This document shows positions 52,341 to 61,938 of a stretch of 63,876 bases of DNA, piece by piece. The notes beneath the pieces are model-generated. The model was given only the letters and a program-made list of their open reading frames with translations. It did no database searches and was not told where the DNA came from. Source of the stretch: a virus. The DNA lies in the IMG/VR virus record IMGVR_UViG_3300031963_000134, positions 1 through 63,876 of that record; one strand, written 5' to 3'. The translations under genes and the position numbers were made by a program. Position 1 is the stretch's first letter. Every line of letters starts with the position of its first letter.

Positions 52341-55300
52341 TTATTTAACATTACAGGATATTAAAATCTCTAAAGACTCTTGTTCAATTTCAGCTAAAGA
52401 CTTTGTCTTTACATACTCATATCTTTCATCAGCAGACATATCATCATCAGCCATACTATTGACAACTTCATTAGATGCTTTATTGTCTTCTGGGGTAATT
52501 TTTTTCTGTTCTTCAAGAACAGTATTAAGGTTTTCATTCGCCATATACATAATACCATTCTTTTTGAAAGTCCCTTTAGTAAACTCTAAAGGTTTAAGGT
52601 CTTTAGGACTTGATTCTTGAGCGTTGATTGAACCCAAAACTACTGTTTTTCCGTTATTTGACACAACCTTCCTTAGAGTTTTATCAAACATAATTACAAC
52701 CTTACCGACGGTAAGATCTTTGAATTTAACCTCCTTAGCAAACTTGATAATAGCTTTCTGATACATTTCATCAATAACCTCTGCGGTAAACCTATTATCA
52801 ATTATACCCAGTGAGAGAACAGCTTTATCATACCAAGCTTTTGCATCTTCAACAGATTGGATATCATTCCATGCTTCAGATAATTCTTCAACAGTATTAA
52901 ATGTTCTACCTGTTTCAACAGGTTCTTTAGGTTTAGCTGTTTGTTCTAAACTCGCTAGTTCTTTATATACTACACTATTTTTTCTTCCAGCTTTTTCAAG
53001 AGCTTGCATAGCTTGTTCTCGAGACATCTCTCCTTTACTAACAGCATCTAAATACATCGCATCGTATTTTTCATTAATAGGTCTTGGATCCTTGCTGTAT
53101 AATTCTACAAATGCATCAGGTACATTGTAAGGTGACAATACGTTTTCACGTACTGTAAGAGGGTTGAATGTAAACCTTTCCCCATTTTTAGTATACTCTA
53201 AACTTCTACCATACTTATCTTTTTTCGATATGATCTCATATCTCCTACCATAGACATCATACCCTACGAATCCAATTGGACTAAATCTAAGAGTAGCTGT
53301 GTCACCTAATTCTTTTCGTCTTTCCTTTTCTATATCAGGAGCTTTAACAGGTTCTGCAGAAGGTACAACTTCAGGTTTAGCTTCTAAAGTAGCTGGTTCT
53401 GCATCATAATTAGAAATATCTTCAGATTTAATATCCTGTAGCATTTCGATGTATGTGGCAGCATGTCTATCTATTGTAGCATCAGATACATCAGCTCTCT
53501 CAACACCAGCAGCAATATCTGCCTTAATCCTTTGTTTTGCTAATTCAGGATTTAAAGGCATTAGTTTATACTTAATATTAGCTGTAGGTAGAGCTTCTTT
53601 GACAGCATTGATAAAAGGTCTTCTTCTATCTTTTCTAAGATTAGTGCTATCAATAATTACTCTCTTACCTTCTTTAACAGCATTAATTGCTCTCTCTTTT
53701 ACAGCTTCATATATTTCGTCATCTTTACTTTTGTCATTAATATCTCCAGTAAATTCTATTCTCATTTCATCAGGAGAAATTACAACAAATTCATTATTCT
53801 TATTTACAGATTTAATCCAAGTAGATTTTCCACTTCCAGAAGTACCAATAGGTAATATAATATCAGCTTTCTTAGCTTCTACATCAGAAACAGGAGTAGT
53901 AGCAGTAGTAAGCTCAGGACCTGTAGGAGTACCATAAGTAGTTGTAGGAGTAAACGTACCTGCGGTAGTGACTGGAGTAGTTTTTTCAATTACATATTGA
54001 GAAGCGTCTTCGCTTTTCATATCAATCAAATAGAGCTCATTAGTTTCAGGATCTCTTAATCTAATGAGTTTTTCTTCTCTATTTAACTCATCATTCCAAT
54101 CGCTCTTTACTTCTTCTACTACAAAAGTTTTATCTACAAGGACTACAGTATCTGCTTCTCCTTGTTTACTAGCAGGTCCACTAAAGAGAATAGTTTCCCC
54201 TTTGCTTGGTATTTTTCTCTTGGGTTCAATCTTGGTTAGCGATTTCTTTTCTTCAGCTGGTACAAACTGTTTCTCCTCATTATATCTTTTAATAATATCA
54301 CGAGCTCTAGAGTTTGATTGTACCATTTGTTTGAATGTTGTACTAACAACAATTTCATCATAAGGCGCATCAAATTTAGGGGTTATATCATCTTCCCTAA
54401 ACTCTTCTCTATATAGAGTAACAAGCTTTTCAAGAAGCTCTCTATCCATATTCTCAACAGGAGTAGTAACTTTTACTTCTTTTCCTGTTTGAGTTTTTCC
54501 TTCAGGTTTAGCTACAGTTTCAGTTTCTGAAGGAATACTAACTTGTTCTAAACCTTGACCAAAGAGTTCTTGAACTGATTCCAATACTGTAGCATTAGAA
54601 TCAATTTTAAATGCGCTAGCTAAAAACTCTTTAACAGCTTGTATAAACTCCTTCCAAACATCATTCTTATATTGAGGACGTTCTTTAGGATCAATCTTTA
54701 TTTCTCCAAGAAGCTTTTGAAAAGCTTCATTCATCATAGCTTCAGCTACGAAGTTTACATTATCAGATAAAGCTACATCCTCTTCAATTAAAGCTTTAAT
54801 TCGAGGATCAATATCTGTCTTACCTTTTAAATGTTTAATAGTAAGATCACGAAGATCAGTTATCTTATCACTTGTAGCTTTATCGTCAAGAACTTGTTCA
54901 GTAGCAACTTTGGTAACAAGCCCGTGAATGATTGAAGATTCAATTGGATACCCGGTCGTACCCATGTAATCACTTGAAGCATATCTAGCATCAATAAATA
55001 GCTCCTTCGTAGAAGGATCATATTTATTCATCGACTCTAGATTTTTTACAAAAGTGACTTTTGCGTCTTCAGGAATTACACTTAATAATCTTTTTAATAA
55101 AGCTCTACTTTGCTGATCTCTAATGTATGTGCTATCAATTAAACTTAAAATAAGTTCCTGCGCAGATACAGTAGTACTTTCTGCTCTTGGATCAAATCCA
55201 AATTGTTCACCTAAATCAGCTAAAGTTCTTTCGTCATCTTGGTACTTTCCTAAGTTGAAAAATCTTACAACTTCTTTTTCTTCTATAATTGCTTTACCTA

Positions 55301-58300
55301 ATACTGTAGCAGCATTATTCTTTTCATATTCTTCAACTACATCAAGAATTTTCTTGAAGAGTTCAGAATTAAAAGGCACTACTTTTTTATTTACAGTATC
55401 ATAGAATGTTACACCACCATAGCTACCATCTTGAAGTTGTTCACCTCGAAGATCATTTTTGATCAAATAGATCATCTCGTCTTCTGGAACAAATACACCA
55501 AGATCAAATAGCTTACTTAACAAGCTATTCTTATCCTCGTACTCTTTTGATTTGTTGTAACCCTTTAAAACAATTTCTTTTTTTCTCTTTGCTAACTCTT
55601 CTCTAATCTTCTTTCTTATATCAGCATAACGACTAAAGTACTGAGGATCACTTAACATATTGATAGTTTTAGCAAGAGCTTGTCTATCATTATCTAAGTA
55701 ATAAAAGTCTTTAATCATATCAAATGCTTCGTTGAGAGAACTATCCATAATCTCAACGTCATTCATACTAGCTATATAACGCATGTATTCTACATACGTA
55801 TCATATAAGTCAGCTAATGATTCAGATACATCATCCCCCATACCTGCGTATTTTTCAGGCATAGTAGACTCTTTAGATACATCATATGCATCTACAGCAT
55901 CAAGACGATTAACTGTTTTTTCTTTTCCTTTTGAATCTTTTAAAGTAGCAGTACCATCTTTAAGTACGGATGCTATAGTAAATTCTTCTCCAGTTTTCTT
56001 ATCAACTACTTTAGCACCTTTTCTAAATTGAGCATACTTTTTTCTACGCTCGTTTTCTTGAGGTGAAAACTCAGATAACTCTGTTGTTTTAATTAAACGA
56101 GAATTATGATCTGCTTTAGCATCCCATGCATTTAACAAATCTAATTTTTTCTTAAGCTTTTCAGCTTCTGCTTTTTGCTCATCTGTACCAGTTTCAAGAA
56201 TAGAAATTTGAGAAGACAAAGCTTTTTTCATTTGTCCTCTTTGAGAATGATCTAAGAGAACTGTAACATCTTCAGAGTTAACTTCTGAAAACGGTTTACC
56301 ATTTTTAAATCCGGTAAACAAACTTTTGAAAAAACCCTTTTTATTACCTAAAGTATCAGATAACGAACTCATTCTCGAGGCGGTATCTTCTGCAGCATTA
56401 ACATTAAAAATTATGTGCTTAACACCATCTTCCCAACCTTGATATGCATTTACAGCTTCTGCAAACTCAATAGGATTTTCTTCTTTATTAATAGTCCATG
56501 GTTCATATGGATTAGCAAACTTTTCTTTAGCAAGATTATATTGTTTCTGAAGTTTTTTAGCAAAATCAATCTTCTCTTGTACTGTTTTTCTACCATCAGC
56601 TACATCTGAAATATCTAAATCATGTGCTTCTGCAAATGCTTGATCATCTAACTTTAGTATATCATTAAAGTGATCTATAACCAAATTGGTTGAGTTAGAT
56701 GAAGCAAGAGTCCACATATGATTAAACTCTGTTTCAAAATTTAAATCTTTTTCTGCTTTTACATCACCGTTTTGACGAGCCTGTTTAGCGTCTTGAGCTG
56801 TTGTAATTGTATTAGCATTGTTTTCAGCTCTTCTATTTTTATCAAGAACAAAGATGTTATCAGTAATAAAGTTTGCTGCGTTTATTCTTTCATTATTTCT
56901 TTCTTGTATTTTATTCTGACGTTCAGTACGTTCTTTTTCAATTGTAGCTCTATCTTTTCCTTGAAAAATATTATCTGCAGCATTAAGTCCTTTAATGATA
57001 CCACCTTGAAGAGGACCAAGAATACCACCCGTTAAATAACCTTGAGCAAAGACATTTAATCCTTCAAGAGAAAGCTGCTCACCCATACCATGAGCAATCC
57101 CACTTAACCAGTTATATGAACTAGCATATGTTGGGTCTTCAAGCTTACGTCTCTCATAATCAAGCATTCCCGCCGTAATTGATTCTTGACCAGCTTCTTG
57201 AAATGCTTCACTTATATTTTTAGAAAGATATTTAAGACTTACAGGGTTATATGGAGATGTAGCTATTTTTTTAAGTGATCCTTTTACACTCCATTTAGCT
57301 GCTTCCTCAGCAGCTTTATATGCTTGAGTCTGACCAACTTTAAATTCTTTAGCTGCTGTTTTAGTTAATGCACGTTTATCACCTTCTAAAAATGATGCAG
57401 CCATTCTACCTTTAGCACGTACGCGGTCAAACATGTCCTCAAATACAAACTTGTTAGTTGTATAGATTAATGCTGCGTTTGACATTACAGTATTGAATTT
57501 AATACTGTCGCCACTGTCTGCTATTTTTTGAGCTTCTTCACCTGTAGGTAATTCACCATGTTTAGCATAATAAGCATCTAGTGAATTTTGAATATGTTGA
57601 GCTTTAGCACCAGCTCCTTCTAATAGTGATTCAGAAAATGCTAAATCTAGTTGTCGTGCATCATTATAAAAAGCTCCAAATGACTTTGACATTTTAGCAA
57701 GGGTAGTCATATTTTCAAATGACTTTTTACCCTTTATAGCATTACTAACAAGCTCTGTTGTATTTTCTAAAGGATTAAGAAAGTTACCTACGGTTTTTGC
57801 GCCACTTTTAGCAATATCAAATACGGACTTTGCACTATCAATATTTTTTAGTTGTTTAATGGTATCATAACTACCATTCAACATTCTAGTTAATTTATCA
57901 AACTTTAATGCTGATCTAGCACCTGCTGCTCCTAAAGACGTACCTCCAGTAAAGGGTGAAATAAGTCCTAAAGCTAGATTCTCAACAGCCATTTCACCAA
58001 GAATACCTATAGAGTAACCAGCATTTAACCCAAAATTTGTTATCCATCCTCCTACTCCACCGCGGGTAGTAGTACCTATCGCCATGGATTTTTCAAGTTC
58101 TTTATTCCAATAATCTTCATCACCCCATAAAGAGGATCCGGGTAGACCACTTAAGAATCCTAACCCGATTCCTTTCATAGTAGGTACAAAAGCTCTTACT
58201 CCATCATCCCACCATGATCCTTTTTCATTATAAAGAGTCTCGTTATCTCTATAAGGATTAAACCCAAGCTTATCATACATCCCGTGGCGGTAGTACCGCT

Positions 58301-58634
58301 CAAAATTCATATTCTTATATCCAGCACCATAGGATGCTGCTCTTGTATAAGAATATTTATCTCTTGTATGATCTAGATTCTTAAGACCACTTGATAAAGC
58401 TTTAATATAATCTCCAGAAGAATTATTACCTCTAGCTCTAGGACTTGGTACAGGACCAGTATTAAAATCTCCTTGAAGCTGTTGATTTATATTAATAGTA
58501 GGAGGAATACCATCGGGTATATAGTTTGTTAATGTTGGTATGGGAGCTTTTAATAAAGCTGTAGCATCAGATGAAACACTAACTGGTTCGATCGGAGCTG
58601 CACTATATCCTTCAGGAATATTTTTTTCTTCCAT
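52341..58634 (-). CDS. Giant virion cargo/ejection protein with degenerate zincin and polynucleotide-kinase-like domain (2097 aa)
   Basis: The first ~500 residues have amphipathic and hydrophobic stretches (for example GYSIGILGEMAVENLALGLI), as in ejection proteins. A zincin-like region at about 1235-1330 has HGLVT in place of HExxH (residues 1237-1241), so catalysis is probably lost. A P-loop kinase domain at about 1590-1760 has Walker A GTSGSGKST (1597-1605), a DSTNLRKDRRR lid-like segment and similarity to polynucleotide-kinase/AAA_33 folds. The stop overlaps a possible start of the RNA polymerase gene. The role is inferred: packaged protein, perhaps end-repair of injected nucleic acid. 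Confidence 0.75.
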   Translation of the reverse strand: MEEKNIPEGYSAAPIEPVSVSSDATALLKAPIPTLTNYIPDGIPPTININQQLQGDFNTGPVPSPRARGNNSSGDYIKALSSGLKNLDHTRDKYSYTRAASYGAGYKNMNFERYYRHGMYDKLGFNPYRDNETLYNEKGSWWDDGVRAFVPTMKGIGLGFLSGLPGSSLWGDEDYWNKELEKSMAIGTTTRGGVGGWITNFGLNAGYSIGILGEMAVENLALGLISPFTGGTSLGAAGARSALKFDKLTRMLNGSYDTIKQLKNIDSAKSVFDIAKSGAKTVGNFLNPLENTTELVSNAIKGKKSFENMTTLAKMSKSFGAFYNDARQLDLAFSESLLEGAGAKAQHIQNSLDAYYAKHGELPTGEEAQKIADSGDSIKFNTVMSNAALIYTTNKFVFEDMFDRVRAKGRMAASFLEGDKRALTKTAAKEFKVGQTQAYKAAEEAAKWSVKGSLKKIATSPYNPVSLKYLSKNISEAFQEAGQESITAGMLDYERRKLEDPTYASSYNWLSGIAHGMGEQLSLEGLNVFAQGYLTGGILGPLQGGIIKGLNAADNIFQGKDRATIEKERTERQNKIQERNNERINAANFITDNIFVLDKNRRAENNANTITTAQDAKQARQNGDVKAEKDLNFETEFNHMWTLASSNSTNLVIDHFNDILKLDDQAFAEAHDLDISDVADGRKTVQEKIDFAKKLQKQYNLAKEKFANPYEPWTINKEENPIEFAEAVNAYQGWEDGVKHIIFNVNAAEDTASRMSSLSDTLGNKKGFFKSLFTGFKNGKPFSEVNSEDVTVLLDHSQRGQMKKALSSQISILETGTDEQKAEAEKLKKKLDLLNAWDAKADHNSRLIKTTELSEFSPQENERRKKYAQFRKGAKVVDKKTGEEFTIASVLKDGTATLKDSKGKEKTVNRLDAVDAYDVSKESTMPEKYAGMGDDVSESLADLYDTYVEYMRYIASMNDVEIMDSSLNEAFDMIKDFYYLDNDRQALAKTINMLSDPQYFSRYADIRKKIREELAKRKKEIVLKGYNKSKEYEDKNSLLSKLFDLGVFVPEDEMIYLIKNDLRGEQLQDGSYGGVTFYDTVNKKVVPFNSELFKKILDVVEEYEKNNAATVLGKAIIEEKEVVRFFNLGKYQDDERTLADLGEQFGFDPRAESTTVSAQELILSLIDSTYIRDQQSRALLKRLLSVIPEDAKVTFVKNLESMNKYDPSTKELFIDARYASSDYMGTTGYPIESSIIHGLVTKVATEQVLDDKATSDKITDLRDLTIKHLKGKTDIDPRIKALIEEDVALSDNVNFVAEAMMNEAFQKLLGEIKIDPKERPQYKNDVWKEFIQAVKEFLASAFKIDSNATVLESVQELFGQGLEQVSIPSETETVAKPEGKTQTGKEVKVTTPVENMDRELLEKLVTLYREEFREDDITPKFDAPYDEIVVSTTFKQMVQSNSRARDIIKRYNEEKQFVPAEEKKSLTKIEPKRKIPSKGETILFSGPASKQGEADTVVLVDKTFVVEEVKSDWNDELNREEKLIRLRDPETNELYLIDMKSEDASQYVIEKTTPVTTAGTFTPTTTYGTPTGPELTTATTPVSDVEAKKADIILPIGTSGSGKSTWIKSVNKNNEFVVISPDEMRIEFTGDINDKSKDDEIYEAVKERAINAVKEGKRVIIDSTNLRKDRRRPFINAVKEALPTANIKYKLMPLNPELAKQRIKADIAAGVERADVSDATIDRHAATYIEMLQDIKSEDISNYDAEPATLEAKPEVVPSAEPVKAPDIEKERRKELGDTATLRFSPIGFVGYDVYGRRYEIISKKDKYGRSLEYTKNGERFTFNPLTVRENVLSPYNVPDAFVELYSKDPRPINEKYDAMYLDAVSKGEMSREQAMQALEKAGRKNSVVYKELASLEQTAKPKEPVETGRTFNTVEELSEAWNDIQSVEDAKAWYDKAVLSLGIIDNRFTAEVIDEMYQKAIIKFAKEVKFKDLTVGKVVIMFDKTLRKVVSNNGKTVVLGSINAQESSPKDLKPLEFTKGTFKKNGIMYMANENLNTVLEEQKKITPEDNKASNEVVNSMADDDMSADERYEYVKTKSLAEIEQESLEILISCNVK

Positions 58635-58636
58635 TA

Positions 58637-61600
58637 TTATCTAACTGTTTGAAGATTACGTTCAAGGTTTTGCTGATACAACTCTTGTAATGAAGTTCCT
58701 TGAGAAACTTTAGGATCTCCAGAAAGAATTAATGAGCCATCAGGTGCAAAATTTAAAAGGTTAGTATTGTAAATTCTACCTCTACCTGTTTGCATAACCT
58801 CCTTATTGTATCTTTCCATTTCTTGTAAAACCGGGAAAAATGTTTCATAAACAGCTTGACCTCTAGACATAGGAGGAGTACTCATTGTCCAGTTATCTAC
58901 TTGTTCAAGTTTACCATTTTTAACTCCCATAATATTAGCTGTGACATCAAAACTACCATCTGCTTTTTGTTTACTAATAGTTACTTTACCAGCATTAGGT
59001 AATTCTAAATCAACATCTTTATGTTGCAGAATTATATCATATGGTTGATACTTATGAGATTGTGTAAATGCATTAGTAGCTTTCTCTTTAGGGACATACA
59101 TTGTAAACCCTTCAGCAATTTTAGGATAAGCTTTTAATGTCTTTTTACCATCTTCACCTTTAAATAATTCATCAATTAATTTTTGTGATGGCTGAATATG
59201 TAATCCAACTACATTTTCACTTTCAAGTGCTACATCACCATATTTAACAGTAAAGTTATTTGGCTCAAAATCTTTCTTTTTCATTCTTATCATTTGAGCA
59301 CTTGTCATCATATCATTCTTAACACCGTTAAGTAATATTTTAGCGATAGCAACTTCATCTTCAGGAGCAATAGCATCATCAGCTCTAACAACTTCTTTAC
59401 CTAAGTGAATTGTACCATCACTAATACTATTAAAATCATTAATAAATCCTAATGTACCTTGATAGCCTTGACTCCTAAACTGAACACTATTAAAAGTATA
59501 TCCTGCACCCATAGCAGTAGTACCACCTCCAACACCTAACATAGGATTAGTAGTAAGGGGTTTGATTAATGGTTTACCATTAACTGTTGGATTCTCATTA
59601 TATTTATTTTGAATCATTTCAAGTTGTGTGTCATACAACTCATTCAATATTTCATATCCTTCTTTACTACCAAAAAGAGCATCGTATACATTATAACCAA
59701 GTACTCCTGCAGTTGCAATTTGACCTACAACAGGTATAAAATTTAATGGTGCAGCTACTAAACCTCTTCCAATACCTTTTGTAACTCTACCAAAAAATCC
59801 ATCCCAAAAACCTGGTTCTGAAAGTTTTTCTCTTAAATCTGCATTTTCAGGTTTTCTAAGGAATTCGTTAAACTGTTCTTTACTTCTTAATTTTGTTACT
59901 CCATTTTCTGTAAAAGTCATTGCATCAAGAACTACTTGATTATCTTTATCTTCAATAGTAAGAAGACTTTTTACTGCACTAAGGTTATCACTCATTGTTA
60001 TTTCTGCAGCTTCAACTAGATCTCTAGCTACAGCAACACTTCTTTCAAGCTGGTTACCTCTGCTTTCAAAAAATGTTTTTTGTTCTCCTAAACTTCTAAT
60101 TTCATTTTTAGCTACAATACCTTTATTATAGATTTCTGACAATCTACTAGGATCTACATTTTGAATTATTGAAAAAGCTTGATCAAAATTCAATCCAACT
60201 AAACCGCCTCTTTTAGGATCACGTACGTAATACTTTTGAGAAGCTGCGTCGTAACCTTCTTTTACTACATTACCTTGTGAATCTTTTTCAGCTTTACCTA
60301 ACCAACCATTAAGAAAGTTTTGAGCAACAATTACACTGTTTTTATCTTTTGAATTTTTAATTGTGTGCTCTAAGTTTTTTGTTAGACCTGATACCCATTG
60401 TCTTTGATTACCAATAACGTCATTAGATGCTACAGTTTGAGTTTCTGCTAATGCTCCATATTCATCTTTTTCTGGAGTACTACCACCTTTAAATTCAGAT
60501 GGAGTAGGAACGTTTTCAGATCCTCCACCAGCACCACCACCAGCTCCTCCAATCATTGAGCCACCAGTCATGTAGTCCATCAAAGCTTGTTCCTTTGACA
60601 TTTCATACATGCTTTTACGCTGCTCATTTCTGTCATCTAAATCAGCTTTGATTTGCATTTTCTTTACTTCTAAAGAAAAGTCAAACAAACTTTTAGCATA
60701 TGGATCAGCTTGTAATGATTCTTGAGAATTTGTTAAAGCAGCTACTCCAGTAGCAGCACCAAACATTTCTCTATTAAGAAGATCATTGGCAAACATGCTA
60801 TCGTATCTAGCACGTCTAAGATTTCTGTCTAAACCTTTATCGTAAATTGACTTAGCTACTTTTGTCTGCTCTTCGGTTATCTCATATGATTTAGTAGCAA
60901 AGTCAAAATCTAAACCTGCAGCAGCAAAGTCAATACCTAGATCATCGTCTCCAGTTGTTCCTTCTTTTTCAATAGTTTTCTTTAAGACTTCTTTTTTAGC
61001 TTCTGCTCCAATGAGCTTATCTAAATCTTCCTGTTGTTTTTTCTGAAGGTCAGCTGCGTATTGGTCTAATGATCTGAAATAATCATCCTCAGCTAAATTC
61101 TCATCTCCTCCAAACCTATCTTTATTAGAAAGAATATAATCCTTTCTATTTACATAAGCTTGAGCTTTGTACATGTCAATAACAGCTTGGTCTTTACCAA
61201 GCATGTTTCTAAGAACTTCATGAAAGGGAGTTTGTAATACTGCTCCTCCTTTTTGGATGTATGTATATTTTCCATCCTGAGACCACATTATTTTACCAGG
61301 ACCACCTTTATCACTAAAAAAACCGTAATCCTTAGCAAGTTTCATTGCTTTCTCCTGAATATTTATTTGAGGAATATATTCACCAGGAGACATAGACATC
61401 ATCTGTTCTTTTGATGCCTTTTTAAATTCGTCAGCTTTATAATTAAGATAGTTTACTCCTACATCCCAATATTTACCACCACACTTCTCTTGGTCAATAC
61501 AGTTCTTATAGCTATCAGCAATTTGAAGCTGACGCTTATACTCCTTGGTATAGACCATGTCTTTGAAGATATCTTTGTTTTGATAAAAGCTATCAAAGAC

Positions 61601-61882
61601 TTTGTGTGAAGCATCTACATTCTGTTGTAGGGAAAGATCTAACCCCGACATTTTCTTAATGTCTTGGTCAATCATTTTAAAAAACTGATCTCTTTTAACA
61701 AGACTATCTTCCCGCAACAAATCAGAATTCAAGAGAGTACCATACTTCTGATTTAACGCGTTGTAGTTTGAATCATAAGTAGATTGTCTTTGTTGAAGAA
61801 TGTTTCCCAAAAAGTTGTAATCCGGAGTAAACGGTTGAAACTGGGAAACGTAATCTGTAGTACCGGGAATATAAGTTGCCAT
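58637..61882 (-). CDS. Large virion-associated protein (1081 aa), probable cargo/ejection protein
   Basis: Largely helical and polar with a glycine-rich spacer near residue 440 (GGAGGGAGGG). A hydrophobic stretch near 710-740 (APLNFIPVVGQIATAGVLGY) could interact with membranes. No catalytic motif seen. It lies two bases upstream of the 2097-codon gene, in the same transcript as the RNA polymerase. This gene position in crAss-like phages is occupied by capsid cargo proteins. Function inferred from context and composition. Confidence 0.65.
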   Translation of the reverse strand: MATYIPGTTDYVSQFQPFTPDYNFLGNILQQRQSTYDSNYNALNQKYGTLLNSDLLREDSLVKRDQFFKMIDQDIKKMSGLDLSLQQNVDASHKVFDSFYQNKDIFKDMVYTKEYKRQLQIADSYKNCIDQEKCGGKYWDVGVNYLNYKADEFKKASKEQMMSMSPGEYIPQINIQEKAMKLAKDYGFFSDKGGPGKIMWSQDGKYTYIQKGGAVLQTPFHEVLRNMLGKDQAVIDMYKAQAYVNRKDYILSNKDRFGGDENLAEDDYFRSLDQYAADLQKKQQEDLDKLIGAEAKKEVLKKTIEKEGTTGDDDLGIDFAAAGLDFDFATKSYEITEEQTKVAKSIYDKGLDRNLRRARYDSMFANDLLNREMFGAATGVAALTNSQESLQADPYAKSLFDFSLEVKKMQIKADLDDRNEQRKSMYEMSKEQALMDYMTGGSMIGGAGGGAGGGSENVPTPSEFKGGSTPEKDEYGALAETQTVASNDVIGNQRQWVSGLTKNLEHTIKNSKDKNSVIVAQNFLNGWLGKAEKDSQGNVVKEGYDAASQKYYVRDPKRGGLVGLNFDQAFSIIQNVDPSRLSEIYNKGIVAKNEIRSLGEQKTFFESRGNQLERSVAVARDLVEAAEITMSDNLSAVKSLLTIEDKDNQVVLDAMTFTENGVTKLRSKEQFNEFLRKPENADLREKLSEPGFWDGFFGRVTKGIGRGLVAAPLNFIPVVGQIATAGVLGYNVYDALFGSKEGYEILNELYDTQLEMIQNKYNENPTVNGKPLIKPLTTNPMLGVGGGTTAMGAGYTFNSVQFRSQGYQGTLGFINDFNSISDGTIHLGKEVVRADDAIAPEDEVAIAKILLNGVKNDMMTSAQMIRMKKKDFEPNNFTVKYGDVALESENVVGLHIQPSQKLIDELFKGEDGKKTLKAYPKIAEGFTMYVPKEKATNAFTQSHKYQPYDIILQHKDVDLELPNAGKVTISKQKADGSFDVTANIMGVKNGKLEQVDNWTMSTPPMSRGQAVYETFFPVLQEMERYNKEVMQTGRGRIYNTNLLNFAPDGSLILSGDPKVSQGTSLQELYQQNLERNLQTVR

Positions 61883-61938
61883 CGCACACTAAATTAATTA
61901 AAAATCTAGTAGGTTTATTTCACTTTAAAAGTTTATAG

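Noticed and set aside
53449-53937. 162-codon plus-strand frame inside the 2097-codon gene
   Set aside because: It is antisense to a well-supported domain (the kinase P-loop) and shows low-complexity Ser/Leu composition, typical of a shadow frame.
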